From Curtobacterium luteum (GTDB lineage Bacteria; Actinomycetota; Actinomycetes; Actinomycetales; Microbacteriaceae), in assembly GCF_014646995.1 (NCBI RefSeq), contig NZ_BMOI01000016.1, positions 1-64,000 of the forward strand: DNA of 64,000 nucleotides. The letters run 5' to 3'. Shown here one piece after another: positions 50,913 to 60,352 of the stretch. The notes under the pieces were generated by a model. That model saw nothing but the letters and a program-made list of their open reading frames with translations. It did no database searches and had not been told where the DNA came from. The number at the start of each line of letters is the position of its first letter. Position 1 is the stretch's first letter. Position numbers and translations under genes: made by a program.

Positions 50913-53059
50913 CGGTCCGTCCGTCGGGGTGTTCGTGGGGGTGCTCGGGTGCGGGGAGGTCCGGCCGGCCCGTGCGGGCCGGCCGGACGGGGTGGGACTA
51001 GCGGGGTGATCTTGGCGGTCGCCGAGGTCGAGCCGGCCTTCCACAGCGAGTCACCGCTGTAGGAGACGGTCAGCTTGTGCGTGCCCGCCGAGAGCCGCGG
51101 CAGCGTCACGGTCGCCTTGCCCTTGGTCAACGTGACCGTGGTCAGCGTCTTGCTGCCCTCCTTCACGGTGACCTTGCCGGTCGGGGTCGCGCCCGCACCG
51201 CTCACCGAGACGGAGAACTTCGCGTGGCTCTTCGCCGAGACGGACTTCACCGAACCGGCCTTCACCGTCGGGGCGCCCTTGGCGACCGTGGCGCTCACGG
51301 CCGAGCTCGACACGGTGCTGCCACCGGTCGACGCGGGCACGTAGGAGGCGACGAACTTGTAGGAGGCGTGCTTCGGGACGAACGAGATCGTCGCGCTGGT
51401 GCGACCGGCGGCCACCTTCGCGGTACCGACCGTCTCCGTGCCGTTCTTCAGCGTGACGGTGCCGCCGGCTGCGTCACCGTTGCCGATCGTGACGGTCGCC
51501 TTCGCGGTCGTGCCGACGGTGAGCTTCGGCACCGAGACGGCGACCGTGGTCGCGGCGGACACGGCGACGTTCGACGCACCCGAGGTGCTCGAGGCGACAC
51601 CGGCGAGGGCGGGGATGAACTGCGCCGTGACCGACGACGTGCCGACCGGCAGGGTCACCGGGGCGGTGACGCTCTTGGCGCCCTTCGCGATGGTGCCGGT
51701 CCCGACGACCGTGGAGCCCGTGAGGAAGCGGACGGAGCCGCCACCGGTGCCGAACGACTCGACCGACGCGGTCGCGTCGACGGGCTTGCCGGCGGTCGCG
51801 GTCGCGGGCACCGAGAGGGTCGTCGTGCTCAGCGACGGAGCGTAGGCGCGGAGCTGGGCGTAGCCGCAGGTCGTCGCCGCGCTCGTCGCGGGCTCGGGCA
51901 GGAACCCGTAGGCCGCGATGGTCGCGGTCTGCTTGCAGACGAGCGAGTCCTTGCCGACGAAGGTCTTCGCGATGGCGCTCGAGGGGTTGTCGGCGAGGCG
52001 CGACGGCACGATGTTGTAGACGTCGCGGACGAAGCCGGCGTACGCGGGGTTCGTCGCGTAGGCCGTGCCGCTGCCGGTGGTGGCGGCGGTCTGCGCGCCG
52101 TCGGCCTTGCTGAGCGCGGCGAGCTGGACGCCGTGGCGGCGGTCGGTGACCGTGCCGACGCCGTTCGCCTGCGCCACCCACTGGCTCACCGAGAACGGGG
52201 CGATCGCGAGGGTCGACTGCGTGGTCTGGTCGACGATCGCGGTGCCGTCGTGCTCCTCGATCGGCTTGCCGCCGTCGGTGTCGGAGACGAAGGGGTTCGT
52301 GCTCGTGAAGCCGGAGGCGTCGGTCAGGCCGAGCTGGCCGAGGAAGTAGCTGCGGGTGCCCGAGCCGAACTTCGGCAGGAGCGGCTGCAGCTGGTACGCG
52401 GTCGTGCCGTCGGGACCGGTGGCGTCCGAGCCGACGGAGTTGTACGTGCCGTCGGCGTTGAAGTAGGCGTGCGTCACGTCGCCGCGGTACACGTTCCACA
52501 GCGTCGGCGCGTTCTTCGCCTGGGTGCCGTCACCGATGAAGAACGGGACCTTCGCGAGGGCGCTGCCCGGCGCGTAGGCGACGTCGACCGCGTCGCGGGC
52601 GAACGGCACGTACGCGAGGACGCCGTCGGCCGACAGGTCCTTGCTCGCCGGGCCGCCGGAGGACCGCGCGAAGTCGAGCTGTCCCACGACGGAGTCGTCG
52701 ATGGTGGTGCTCGAACCGTCGGCGAGTGCGACGCCGGACTTGTTCGCGATCGCGCCGATCGAGACGAGCAGTTCGTCGCGTCCGGCACCGGAACCCGACA
52801 CCCGCGGGATCGCCTTGCCACCGGAGCGGGTGACCACGGTCGGTCCCGCGTTCGTGGCGTCGTAGGACGCGATCTGGTTCCCGCCGACGGCACTGGCGAC
52901 ACCGTTCATCACGTCCTGGGTCGTGTCCGAGCCGAGACCGACGAGCGTGCCGAACGCGTTCCCCGCGGGGTCGGCGTGTGCCGGCACGGAGAGGGCCCCG
53001 ACGAGCAGGGCCGAGGCCCCGAGCGTGACGCCGACCTTGCAGAAGGTGTTGACCTTCAT
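50909..53059 (-). CDS. Secreted PstS-like protein with Ig-like repeats
   Basis: This 716-residue protein has a Sec signal (cleaved after PAHA, residue 28), a PstS-like phosphate-binding fold (LVGLGSDTTQDVMNGVASAV; SGSGAGRDELLVSIGA; VDVAYAPGSALAKVPFF) to about residue 440, then two or three bacterial Ig-like domains (GTVTLKNGTETVGTAKV; GKVTVKEGSKTLTTVTL). No lipobox or LPxTG is seen. The last 30 residues are Pro/Arg-rich and are read through a perfect hairpin at 50959-50988. One base fewer in the C-run near 51003-51006 would end the protein at a TAG at 50998-51000, so the 3' end may be frameshifted. Confidence 0.82.
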   Translation of the reverse strand: MKVNTFCKVGVTLGASALLVGALSVPAHADPAGNAFGTLVGLGSDTTQDVMNGVASAVGGNQIASYDATNAGPTVVTRSGGKAIPRVSGSGAGRDELLVSIGAIANKSGVALADGSSTTIDDSVVGQLDFARSSGGPASKDLSADGVLAYVPFARDAVDVAYAPGSALAKVPFFIGDGTQAKNAPTLWNVYRGDVTHAYFNADGTYNSVGSDATGPDGTTAYQLQPLLPKFGSGTRSYFLGQLGLTDASGFTSTNPFVSDTDGGKPIEEHDGTAIVDQTTQSTLAIAPFSVSQWVAQANGVGTVTDRRHGVQLAALSKADGAQTAATTGSGTAYATNPAYAGFVRDVYNIVPSRLADNPSSAIAKTFVGKDSLVCKQTATIAAYGFLPEPATSAATTCGYAQLRAYAPSLSTTTLSVPATATAGKPVDATASVESFGTGGGSVRFLTGSTVVGTGTIAKGAKSVTAPVTLPVGTSSVTAQFIPALAGVASSTSGASNVAVSAATTVAVSVPKLTVGTTAKATVTIGNGDAAGGTVTLKNGTETVGTAKVAAGRTSATISFVPKHASYKFVASYVPASTGGSTVSSSAVSATVAKGAPTVKAGSVKSVSAKSHAKFSVSVSGAGATPTGKVTVKEGSKTLTTVTLTKGKATVTLPRLSAGTHKLTVSYSGDSLWKAGSTSATAKITPLVPPRPAGPHGPAGPPRTRAPPRTPRRTDR
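50959..50988. terminator. Perfect 14-base-stem hairpin at the PstS-Ig gene end
   Basis: GTCCGGCCGGCCCG pairs exactly with CGGGCCGGCCGGAC around a 2-base loop. It lies inside the annotated reading frame but just past the alternative TAG at 50998-51000, where an intercistronic or terminator hairpin would be expected. Confidence 0.6.
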
Positions 53060-53126
53060 GGCTGGTGTTTCCTTTCGTGGGTTCCGACGCTGCCGCGGTG
53101 ACAGCCGTCGTTGGGGTGGAACTCGG

Positions 53127-55868
53127 TCACACACGGGCGGCGGCCAGCATCGCCAGCCTCCGGCCGCGGCGGATCAGGAACGGCCCCACGCCGAGTGCCG
53201 GGAGACCGGCGCCGAGCGCTGCCGCGAGCGCCGTGCGGCTCACCGCGAGCGGCTGGTCGTGGGTGCGTCGGTCGGGCGTCGACGACTCGTCGACGTCGTG
53301 CGTGGAAGCGGGGGCAGCTGCGGCCGGCGCCTCGGGGTCCGCGGCCGGCGCGACGTCGCCGACGCTGCCCGGGTCCGTCGTCGTGCCCTCGGTGGTCGGC
53401 ACGGCAACGCCCGCCCCGCCTGCGACCGGGGGCTGCTCGGTGCCGCCGGACGCCGCCGGCGGGGTCGTCGTCGGGCACGCGTTCGCGATGCTCCGGGCGT
53501 CGGTGAGCCCGGCCGCGACCTGCTTCGCGGTGGCCGCCATCGTGCTGGTGAGGGGCACGTAGCCCGCGGGGAGCTCGCCCTGCTTCTCCCCCTGCACCTG
53601 CCCGGTGCCGGCTGCGTACCGGATGAACGTGGCGTACGCGGCACGCTCGGTCGGCGACGAGGCGCACACGTTGACCGCGGCGTAGCTGAGCATCGAGAGC
53701 GGGTAGGCGCCGGGGTCGCGGTTCGTGGGGTCGGCGAGCAGGACACCACCGGCGGTCGAGGGCCGCATCGTGGCGATCCCCTTGGTGATCGACTCGGTCG
53801 TCGGCGCCACGGCCTCGCCGGCGGCGTTGACGATCTTCGCCGTCGGGAGCGCGTAGCGGGCCGCCGATGCCGCGTCGGTCACGGTGAGGACGAACCGCGC
53901 GCCCGGCACCTGCGCGCCGAGGGAGGTGTAGCCCTTCGGCTGCCCGAACGGGTTCCACGAGTCCTTCTCGTTCGGGTCCGCCTTGAGGGTCCGGTACGCG
54001 CCCTCGTGCATGTCGTTCATGTACGGCCGCATGTCGAGCGTCCCGTAGCCGGTCTCGTCCGGGTCGCCGCCCTTCGCGATCGTGAGGTCGGCCTTCGGGA
54101 AGCTGTCGATCGTCGTGTCCGTCCCGAGTGCGAGCGGCAGGTACGCGGGGTTGATGCGGGTCCCCCACTCGTCGGGGCGTCCCTCGAGGAACGCCTGCGC
54201 AGCGGGGTCCGCCCGGAGCCAGGCCCAGACCCGGGCGTTGGCGTCCGTGTCCCCGAGCGCCACCATCAGGCCGGCCGGCGCCGAGTCGCTCTTCGACCCG
54301 ACGAAGGACGGGTTGAGCGCGAGGAACTCGGGGTCGGTGACGATGCTCGTCGGGTTCGCCTGCACGACCGCGTCGCCCTTGCCCCGACCGGGGACGTCGG
54401 CCTGGTACGTCTGGGTGAGCAGCTTCGCGACGAGCCGGGCGTCGAGGGTGAGGTCCTGCGCCTGCAGCCCGTTGCGGACCTTCGCGGGGGCGTCCGGGTA
54501 CAGCCGGTAGTCGATCGTGAAGCCGATGACGAGCGCGGACTGCGCCACCGGGGCGTACCGGATGGTCGTCCCGGACGCGGTCCCGGTGTCGAGCGGGGTG
54601 TTGACGAGCGCGAGTCGTGCCGCGCCGTCGGTCGTCGAGACGATCTGGTGCTGCGCCTCCTCGTCGCCGATCTGCGAGTACCCGTACGTGGTGCCGAGTC
54701 GGCAGAGCGCGGGCTGCCACGCGGTGACGGCCTCGGTCGCGGTCTCCGAGCCGACGAGCCGCTGCTCCTTGTTCCCGATCGGGCAGGACTGCGCGACGGA
54801 CTGGAACCCGAGGTGGAACACCACGCGGTTGCGCCACGCCGAGGCCGACAGGGGCGAGCCGGTGACGCGTCCGGCGGCGGTCGCGGTCGCGGGGCTGCCG
54901 TCGAGGTTGTGCGACCCGCGCGGCACGATGACGAGCCAGCACGACCGGGGTGCCGTCCCGGTCGCCGTGCGGACGTCCTGTCCGCAGCCGAGCTGGGGCG
55001 CCTCGAGTCCGGACTGCGTCTCGAAGGTGACGCGTCCGGTGCCGTCGCTCGCGGTGCGCGCCGCCGTGACCTCGTTCGTGGTGGTCGCGTCGAACTGCTT
55101 CGACAGCTCCGTCGTGCTCTTCGACAGCGAGCCGTCGACCGCACGGAACGGCACCCGGTAGGCGCGGAGGAACGGGTTCTCGACGGGCGGGTCGAGGAGC
55201 ATGTCGGGGTCCGCGTCGGGACCCGAGAGCGCGGGATCCTGCAGCGGGTCGTCTCCGATGACGAGGTCGCGCTTGGCCGCGCCGACGCCGGTCAGCGAGG
55301 CGATCGTCGAGGACGGGGCACCCCAGACGCACTGCTCGGGCGACGGTCCGGTGGCGGCGTCGCCCCAGCACTGCATGATCTGCACGTAGTTCGTGGCGTA
55401 CTCGCTCGGGGAGGTCGGCTTCGCACCCGTCCAGCTCACGGTGACGCCCTGGTCGGTGAGGTCCTCGGTCTGGCTGACGGTGAACGACATGGCGGCGAAG
55501 TCGGCCGCGTCGGGGTCGGGGGTCGCGTCGGGGTCGGGGGTCGCGGCGGGGTCGGGCGCGGTCGTGGCGGTGGCGGTGTTGCTCGCCCCCGCGGTGCCGG
55601 CGTCGGTGTTGCCCGCCGCAGTGTCGGCGGTGCCGGCCGAAGGGCGGCCGGTGCCGGTGCCGCTCCCGGCGCCGGACACCGTGCCGCCGGTCGCCAGCGC
55701 CGCCTGGGCGTCCGCCCACGACGTCGTGACCGACGACGACGAGTTCGTGGACGGCGCAGCGGCCGAGGCCGGGAAGCTCGCGACGAGGAGCGAACCCGCG
55801 ACGGTGGTCGTCACGACGCCGAAGACGAGCGCCGCGGAGCCGAGTCGGACGAGGGTCTGGTGCTTCAC
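53127..55868 (-). CDS. Large secreted PstS-related protein with C-terminal membrane anchor
   Basis: This 913-residue protein has a Sec signal (about residues 10-37), a Gly/Thr/Asp-Pro linker (DPAATPDPDATPDPDA) and a long extracellular region. Its last third resembles the PstS C-lobe (DPNEKDSWNPFGQPKGYTS; ADPTNRDPGAYPLSMLSYAA; FIRYAAGTGQVQGEKQGELP). A C-terminal membrane segment (LAAALGAGLPALGVGPFLI) and basic tail (RRGRRL) anchor it. It is far larger than PstS (about 350-400 residues). The GTG overlaps the stop of the 573-residue PstS gene. A role in surface phosphate capture is inferred. Confidence 0.75.
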   Translation of the reverse strand: MKHQTLVRLGSAALVFGVVTTTVAGSLLVASFPASAAAPSTNSSSSVTTSWADAQAALATGGTVSGAGSGTGTGRPSAGTADTAAGNTDAGTAGASNTATATTAPDPAATPDPDATPDPDAADFAAMSFTVSQTEDLTDQGVTVSWTGAKPTSPSEYATNYVQIMQCWGDAATGPSPEQCVWGAPSSTIASLTGVGAAKRDLVIGDDPLQDPALSGPDADPDMLLDPPVENPFLRAYRVPFRAVDGSLSKSTTELSKQFDATTTNEVTAARTASDGTGRVTFETQSGLEAPQLGCGQDVRTATGTAPRSCWLVIVPRGSHNLDGSPATATAAGRVTGSPLSASAWRNRVVFHLGFQSVAQSCPIGNKEQRLVGSETATEAVTAWQPALCRLGTTYGYSQIGDEEAQHQIVSTTDGAARLALVNTPLDTGTASGTTIRYAPVAQSALVIGFTIDYRLYPDAPAKVRNGLQAQDLTLDARLVAKLLTQTYQADVPGRGKGDAVVQANPTSIVTDPEFLALNPSFVGSKSDSAPAGLMVALGDTDANARVWAWLRADPAAQAFLEGRPDEWGTRINPAYLPLALGTDTTIDSFPKADLTIAKGGDPDETGYGTLDMRPYMNDMHEGAYRTLKADPNEKDSWNPFGQPKGYTSLGAQVPGARFVLTVTDAASAARYALPTAKIVNAAGEAVAPTTESITKGIATMRPSTAGGVLLADPTNRDPGAYPLSMLSYAAVNVCASSPTERAAYATFIRYAAGTGQVQGEKQGELPAGYVPLTSTMAATAKQVAAGLTDARSIANACPTTTPPAASGGTEQPPVAGGAGVAVPTTEGTTTDPGSVGDVAPAADPEAPAAAAPASTHDVDESSTPDRRTHDQPLAVSRTALAAALGAGLPALGVGPFLIRRGRRLAMLAAARV

Positions 55869-57586
55869 TTGCGGATCCTCCGTCGCGACACGAGCACGCC
55901 GATGAACGGCGGCAGGAGCACCAGGCCGAGCAGTGCGGCCACGGCACAGGTCATGAGCGTCTTGGTCGGGCTCCACCCGTCGGCGGCGTCGACCTCGACC
56001 GGCAGCGCCGCCACGTTCTGGCAGACACCGCTGTCGGCGTCGCACTGCACGGGCGACCCGTCGTTCAGCGCCGCGACCGCGTTGCCGGTGCCGGATCCCG
56101 ACCCGGAGCCGCCGGCGCTCCCGCTCGAGAGGTCCCCCGCGGTGGTGGTGCCGGAGGACCCACCGCTCGTCGACCCCGAGCCGGCGTCCGAACTCGCACC
56201 GTCGGACCCCGACCCGGAGCCGCTTCCACCGTTCGCCCCGCCGGAGCCCGAGGAGCGTCCCGAACCGCTGCTCGTCTGGGTGGGGGTCGCGGTGCCCTTC
56301 GCGCCGCCGGTGCCGGTGTTGCACTGGGTGGCGCCGAGCTTGTCGCACGCGGGCGGCTGGGGAGCCTTCACCGCGAGCGTGTTCTTGCCGTCCGCCGAGA
56401 AGGTCGGGTTGTTGCACTTCCGGATGTCGATCGACTTCGCCTGGACGCCGGGGATCCGACGGACCTGGTCGAGTCCGGCCTGCACGAGGTTGATCGGCAG
56501 CGGCGAGTAGCCGAGGACCTCGGCCTGCTGCTGGCCCTCGCACAGGAAGTAGTAGTCGAACGCGCCGAGGGTCTTGCCCTTCGCCGTCGTGAGACTCGCG
56601 TCCGTCGTCGTCGGGATGATCATGTAGGAGTACGACGACAGCGGGTACGTGCGCGGGTCCGGGTTGTCGTAGACCCCGTCGAGGATCTGCGTCAGGTAGG
56701 ACGGCGACTTCTTGTCGGTGTTGATCTTCGCGCCGAGCAGGCCGACCGCGACGTTCGAGGCCGTGGGCTCGACGTAGTAGCCGGACTTGTTGAGGACCTT
56801 CGCGACCGGGTACCCCGTCTTCAGGGCGTAGGAGTACTCGACGTACGTGATGGTGCCGACGTTCGCCTTCTGCGCGACGTAGCCCGAGACGCCCTGCGAG
56901 TTCGGCTGCGCGATGAAGCCCTTGCCCGGGATCGTCGGGTAGTTCGACGTCACGCCGCACGGCAGCGGACGCCCGGCCTGCTTGCAGTAGGCGTTCCACT
57001 GCGACGGGTACTTCTTGCTCATCCACGTGGTGAACTGCGCGGTGGACCCGGAGCCGTCCGAGCGCACGACCGGCACGACCTTGCGCTTCGGCAGCTCGAG
57101 CCCGGGGTTGTCCGCCTTGATCTTCGGGTCGTCCCAGCTCGTGATCGAGCCGGTGAAGATGCCCGCGAGCACGGGTCCGGACAGCCGGAGGTTGGTGATC
57201 TGCTTGCCACCCGAGGCCAGGTTGTACATGAACGAGGTACCGCCGGCGACGATCGGCATGTACGCGTAGCCGACGGTCGGCGGGACGTCGGTGACGCCGC
57301 CGTCCTTGATGCCGTAGGGGATCTCGGAGACGGCGAAGTCGACCGTGCCCGCCTTGAACTGGTTGCGGCCGTCCGACGACCCGGTGCTCGCGTAGCGGAC
57401 CTTCATGCCGTACTGCTGCACGTTCACCGCCCACTGCTGGATGGCGACGGAGCTCCACGACGAGCCCGCACCGGAGATCGGCACGTAGGACTCCGCCGCG
57501 TGTGCGGCGCTGACGGGGAGGAGCGACACGGCGAGCGCGAGGGCGGCCGTGATCGCGCCGAGCAGGCGGGTTCTGCGGGTGGTCAC
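55865..57586 (-). CDS. pstS: Phosphate-binding protein PstS with C-terminal anchor
   Basis: This 573-residue protein has a Sec signal (cleaved after AAHA, residue 30) and a PstS fold with the phosphate-loop features ISGAGSSWSSVAIQQW, RYASTGSSDGRNQFKAGTVD and VVRSDGSGSTAQFTTW. After the binding domain (to about residue 400) comes a Gly/Ser-rich stalk (about 420-510) and a membrane segment (AVAALLGLVLLPPFIGVLV) with a basic tail. Usual PstS is a lipoprotein; this one is anchored at the C-terminus. AAGAAGGACC precedes GTG 57586, which overlaps the pstA stop. Confidence 0.87.
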   Translation of the reverse strand: MTTRRTRLLGAITAALALAVSLLPVSAAHAAESYVPISGAGSSWSSVAIQQWAVNVQQYGMKVRYASTGSSDGRNQFKAGTVDFAVSEIPYGIKDGGVTDVPPTVGYAYMPIVAGGTSFMYNLASGGKQITNLRLSGPVLAGIFTGSITSWDDPKIKADNPGLELPKRKVVPVVRSDGSGSTAQFTTWMSKKYPSQWNAYCKQAGRPLPCGVTSNYPTIPGKGFIAQPNSQGVSGYVAQKANVGTITYVEYSYALKTGYPVAKVLNKSGYYVEPTASNVAVGLLGAKINTDKKSPSYLTQILDGVYDNPDPRTYPLSSYSYMIIPTTTDASLTTAKGKTLGAFDYYFLCEGQQQAEVLGYSPLPINLVQAGLDQVRRIPGVQAKSIDIRKCNNPTFSADGKNTLAVKAPQPPACDKLGATQCNTGTGGAKGTATPTQTSSGSGRSSGSGGANGGSGSGSGSDGASSDAGSGSTSGGSSGTTTAGDLSSGSAGGSGSGSGTGNAVAALNDGSPVQCDADSGVCQNVAALPVEVDAADGWSPTKTLMTCAVAALLGLVLLPPFIGVLVSRRRIRK

Positions 57587-58953
57587 GAGGGGTCCTTCTT
57601 GGAGACGTCGGCAGGGAAGGGGTGGACGTAGCGGCGGGCGTTCCGGCGGACGAAGCGGCCGACCGGACGCCAGGCGGGCCCGGCGGCCTCGACGCCGCGG
57701 AGCACGGTGCCCCACGCCGCGGCGATGAGCTCGCGGCGGCGTTCGCGGGTTGCGACGGTCTGGGAACCGATCACGCGGGCGATCACGAACAGCACGAGGA
57801 CGAGGAACATGAGCACCGCGGCGGCGCCGAAGCCGCGCGCGATCATGTTCGGCTCGGGCGACTTCACGAACTCGAAGATCGCCAGCGGCAGCGAGATCAT
57901 CGGCCCGCTCGTCGGGTCGAGGTTGAGGTCGGGCGCGAAGCCGGCGGTCAGGAGCACGGGACTCGTCTCGCCGATCCCGCGGGCGGTGGCGAGGATGATC
58001 GCGGTCACGAGGCCGGACCGCGACGTCGGCAGGACGACCCGCCAGACCGTCTGCCACTGGCCGGCCCCCAGCCCGATCGACGCCTCCTTGAGGGTCGCGG
58101 GCACCAGACGGAGGACGACGTCCGCGGACCGGATCATGATCGGCAGCATCATCACGCTGATCGCGAGCGCCGCGGCGAAGCCCGACTTGTCGAAGCCGAG
58201 GCCGACGATGACGCTCGCGTAGATGAAGAGCCCGGCGACGATCGACGGCAGCGCGGTCATCGCCTCGACGATCGTGCGCACGAAGCGGGAGAACGGTCCC
58301 GGCACCTCGGTCAGGAACAGCGCCGTGGTCACGCCGAGCGGCACCGTGATCACGAGGGCGATCGAGATCTGGATGAGCGACCCGGCGATCGCGTGCAGCA
58401 CGCCGCCCGAGCTCATCGGGTCGAGCGGTCCGGTCAGCGCCATGTCCTGCGTGTAGAAGTTCCAGTGCGGCAGGGCGTCCGTGGCCCGCACGACGCTGAA
58501 GCCGACCACGAACACGAGCGTCGCGACGACGACGAACGCGAGCGAGTGCACCGCCGCGGACACGACCCGGTCGCGGACCACCGAGCCGCTCTCGTTCGTG
58601 GCGACGAGGAGCGCGTAGAACACCAGGAACAGCAGGTAGGCGACCGCGACGAAGGCGATCGGCCCGGACACCGGCGCGAGCTCGGTGAAGACGATCGACG
58701 TGACCGAGAGCGACGCGATGGCCGCGCCGACGATGCAGAGCACGTCGCTGATCCGGACGCCGTTCGTGCGGCGTTCCTCGGGTCCGCGGCGGTGCTCCGG
58801 CTCCCGCTCGAGTCGGGGCAGCACGGTCCCCGACCCGGCACCCGACGGCGTGGACGCCGGGACGGGCGCGGTGATCACGGCGGAGGGGGTCCGGAGGGGC
58901 ACGGTGGGCAGGGGTGTGGTGGCGCCCGACGGCGCCTGCGTGGTGTCGGTCAT
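57583..58953 (-). CDS. pstA: Phosphate ABC transporter permease PstA
   Basis: This 456-residue permease has six core membrane segments and PstA motifs (EAMTALPSIVAGLFIYAS; MMLPIMIRSADVVLRLVP; EASIGLGAGQWQTVWRVVLP; ARGIGETSPVLLTAGF). The first 70 residues are cytoplasmic and Pro/Thr-rich, and the C-terminal 45 are basic; both extend it beyond the usual 280-300. It overlaps pstS by 4 bases and follows pstC by 2 bases. Confidence 0.92.
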   Translation of the reverse strand: MTDTTQAPSGATTPLPTVPLRTPSAVITAPVPASTPSGAGSGTVLPRLEREPEHRRGPEERRTNGVRISDVLCIVGAAIASLSVTSIVFTELAPVSGPIAFVAVAYLLFLVFYALLVATNESGSVVRDRVVSAAVHSLAFVVVATLVFVVGFSVVRATDALPHWNFYTQDMALTGPLDPMSSGGVLHAIAGSLIQISIALVITVPLGVTTALFLTEVPGPFSRFVRTIVEAMTALPSIVAGLFIYASVIVGLGFDKSGFAAALAISVMMLPIMIRSADVVLRLVPATLKEASIGLGAGQWQTVWRVVLPTSRSGLVTAIILATARGIGETSPVLLTAGFAPDLNLDPTSGPMISLPLAIFEFVKSPEPNMIARGFGAAAVLMFLVLVLFVIARVIGSQTVATRERRRELIAAAWGTVLRGVEAAGPAWRPVGRFVRRNARRYVHPFPADVSKKDPS

Positions 58954-58955
58954 GG

Positions 58956-59939
58956 CTAGCTGCTCGCTCCCGAACGCGACCGGGCGACGACGGCGGACGC
59001 CGCGAAGTTGATGCAGAGCGTCATCAGGAAGAGCGTGAGTCCGGCCGCCATGAGCGCGGACATGCCGAACGGGGTCGCGTCGCCATAGCGGAGCGCGATG
59101 AGCGACGACACCGAGCTCGCGCCGGCCTGCAGGATGTGCGGCTGGATCACGAACACCGGCGAGATGATCATGTAGACCGCGATGGTCTCGCCGAGCGCCC
59201 GGCCGAGCCCGAGCATCGTGCCGCCGATGATCCCGCCGCGACCGAAGGGCAGGACCACCGAGCGGATCATGCCCCACTTCGTCGACCCGAGCGCGAGGGC
59301 GCCCTCCCGCTCCCCGAGGGGCGCCTGCGAGAACACCTCCCGCATGATCGAGGTCACGATCGGCGTGATCATGAGCCCGACGACGATGCCCGCGATGAAC
59401 GTGGACGCCGTGTACGACGTCGGCGACGCGAGCGGATCGTCGAGGTCGACGCCCGAGACGTGGAACAGCGGGATCCAGCCGAACCACTGCGAGATCCAGC
59501 GGGACACCGGCGTGATCTGGCCCTGCAGGAAGAAGAACCCCCAGAGGCCGTAGACGACGCTCGGGATCGCGGCCATCAGGTCGACGAGCCCGATGAAGGC
59601 CTTCCGGATCCGCTGGGGCGCGTACTCGGTGATGTAGAGCGCGGTGCCGAGCGAGAGCGGCACCGCGAAGACGATCGCGACCCCGGCGATGAGGATCGTC
59701 CCGACGAGCACGGCGGCGATGCCGAACCGGTGCGCGTCCGGGCCCCAGGCCTGCGTGGTGAGGAAGCCGAAACCGGCGACCCCGAGGGCCTGCGACGCCC
59801 GGAACGTCAGGAAGAGCCCGACGAGCAGCATGATCGTCAGGACGGCGACACCGCCCGCGCGGGCGATGAACCGGAACCTGACGTCCGAGGGGTCCCGCAC
59901 GACCGTCAGCAGGCGGGGCGAATCTGTGGACAACGGCAT
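58956..59939 (-). CDS. pstC: Phosphate ABC transporter permease PstC
   Basis: This 327-residue permease has six membrane segments and PstC motifs (VPLSLGTALYITEYAPQRIR; LMAAIPSVVYGLWGFFFL; MREVFSQAPLGEREGALALG; GLGRALGETIAVYMII). It is the first gene of the pst run. AAGG abuts ATG 59939, so TTG two codons later may be the real start. Phosphate control through an upstream PHO-box-like sequence is possible. Confidence 0.92.
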   Translation of the reverse strand: MPLSTDSPRLLTVVRDPSDVRFRFIARAGGVAVLTIMLLVGLFLTFRASQALGVAGFGFLTTQAWGPDAHRFGIAAVLVGTILIAGVAIVFAVPLSLGTALYITEYAPQRIRKAFIGLVDLMAAIPSVVYGLWGFFFLQGQITPVSRWISQWFGWIPLFHVSGVDLDDPLASPTSYTASTFIAGIVVGLMITPIVTSIMREVFSQAPLGEREGALALGSTKWGMIRSVVLPFGRGGIIGGTMLGLGRALGETIAVYMIISPVFVIQPHILQAGASSVSSLIALRYGDATPFGMSALMAAGLTLFLMTLCINFAASAVVARSRSGASS

Positions 59940-60063
59940 CCTTCGGGATTCCTGTGAGCAGCGGATCGGAGGTGCCGGTGAGCGCTGCTCGTCGTTCCGG
60001 CGGGGACGAGATTGGCAGTCGTACAGCCAACAGATGCCCTCTGCTGGGAGTCCGGTCGGCGGA

Positions 60064-60088
60064 CCGCAGGTGAACGAACGGTGTTCCT
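60064..60088 (-). promoter_or_regulatory. Possible PHO box upstream of pstC
   Basis: Read on the minus strand the segment contains AGGAACACC and GTTCGTTCACCTGCGG. The part GTTCACCTGCGG fits the GTTCACC-type direct-repeat unit bound by PhoP in Streptomyces. It is about 125 bases before the pstC start. Only one unit is well conserved, so this is tentative. Confidence 0.35.
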
Positions 60089-60232
60089 GAGCGCATTCCG
60101 AGGTCCGGGTGCGTCAGGAGACCTCCGTTCGGGGGGCGGACCGACCGTTCCGGGGTACGCCGATCGGGGCACACGCCTCGGGCGTCGAAAAGCCCCGGTC
60201 AGGGCGATGGTTCGTACCAGGAACCAACGATC

Positions 60233-60276
60233 CGGACGGGAGGCGCGGGGCGGTCTTGCACCGTGCCTCCCGTCCG
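60233..60276. terminator. GGAGGC-type hairpin after the TetR gene
   Basis: CGGACGGGAGGCGCGG pairs with CCGTGCCTCCCGTCCG with one mismatch. It lies 77 bases beyond the TetR stop and resembles the hairpin at 48973-49016 almost base for base. Confidence 0.65.
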
Positions 60277-60352
60277 TCGGGTGGTCACGACCGACTCGCG
60301 CCCCCGCCCGTCCACGAGACTCCGGTCGGCGCGGGTCAGCGCAGGATGCGCC

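Larger units (their letters stand above)
59940..60352. other. 413-base region upstream of pstC
   Basis: No gene is seen. It should hold the pst promoter. A GTTCGTTCACCTGCGG-like sequence (minus strand, 60064-60088) resembles actinobacterial PHO boxes. The GGAGGC hairpin at 60233-60276 ends the TetR gene transcribed toward it. Confidence 0.55.

Noticed and set aside
52923-56510. A 1195-codon plus-strand open frame opposite the PstS-like genes
   Set aside because: It is Arg/Gly/Glu-rich low-complexity sequence mirroring third-position GC of the real minus-strand genes, with no signal peptide, domain or ribosome site.
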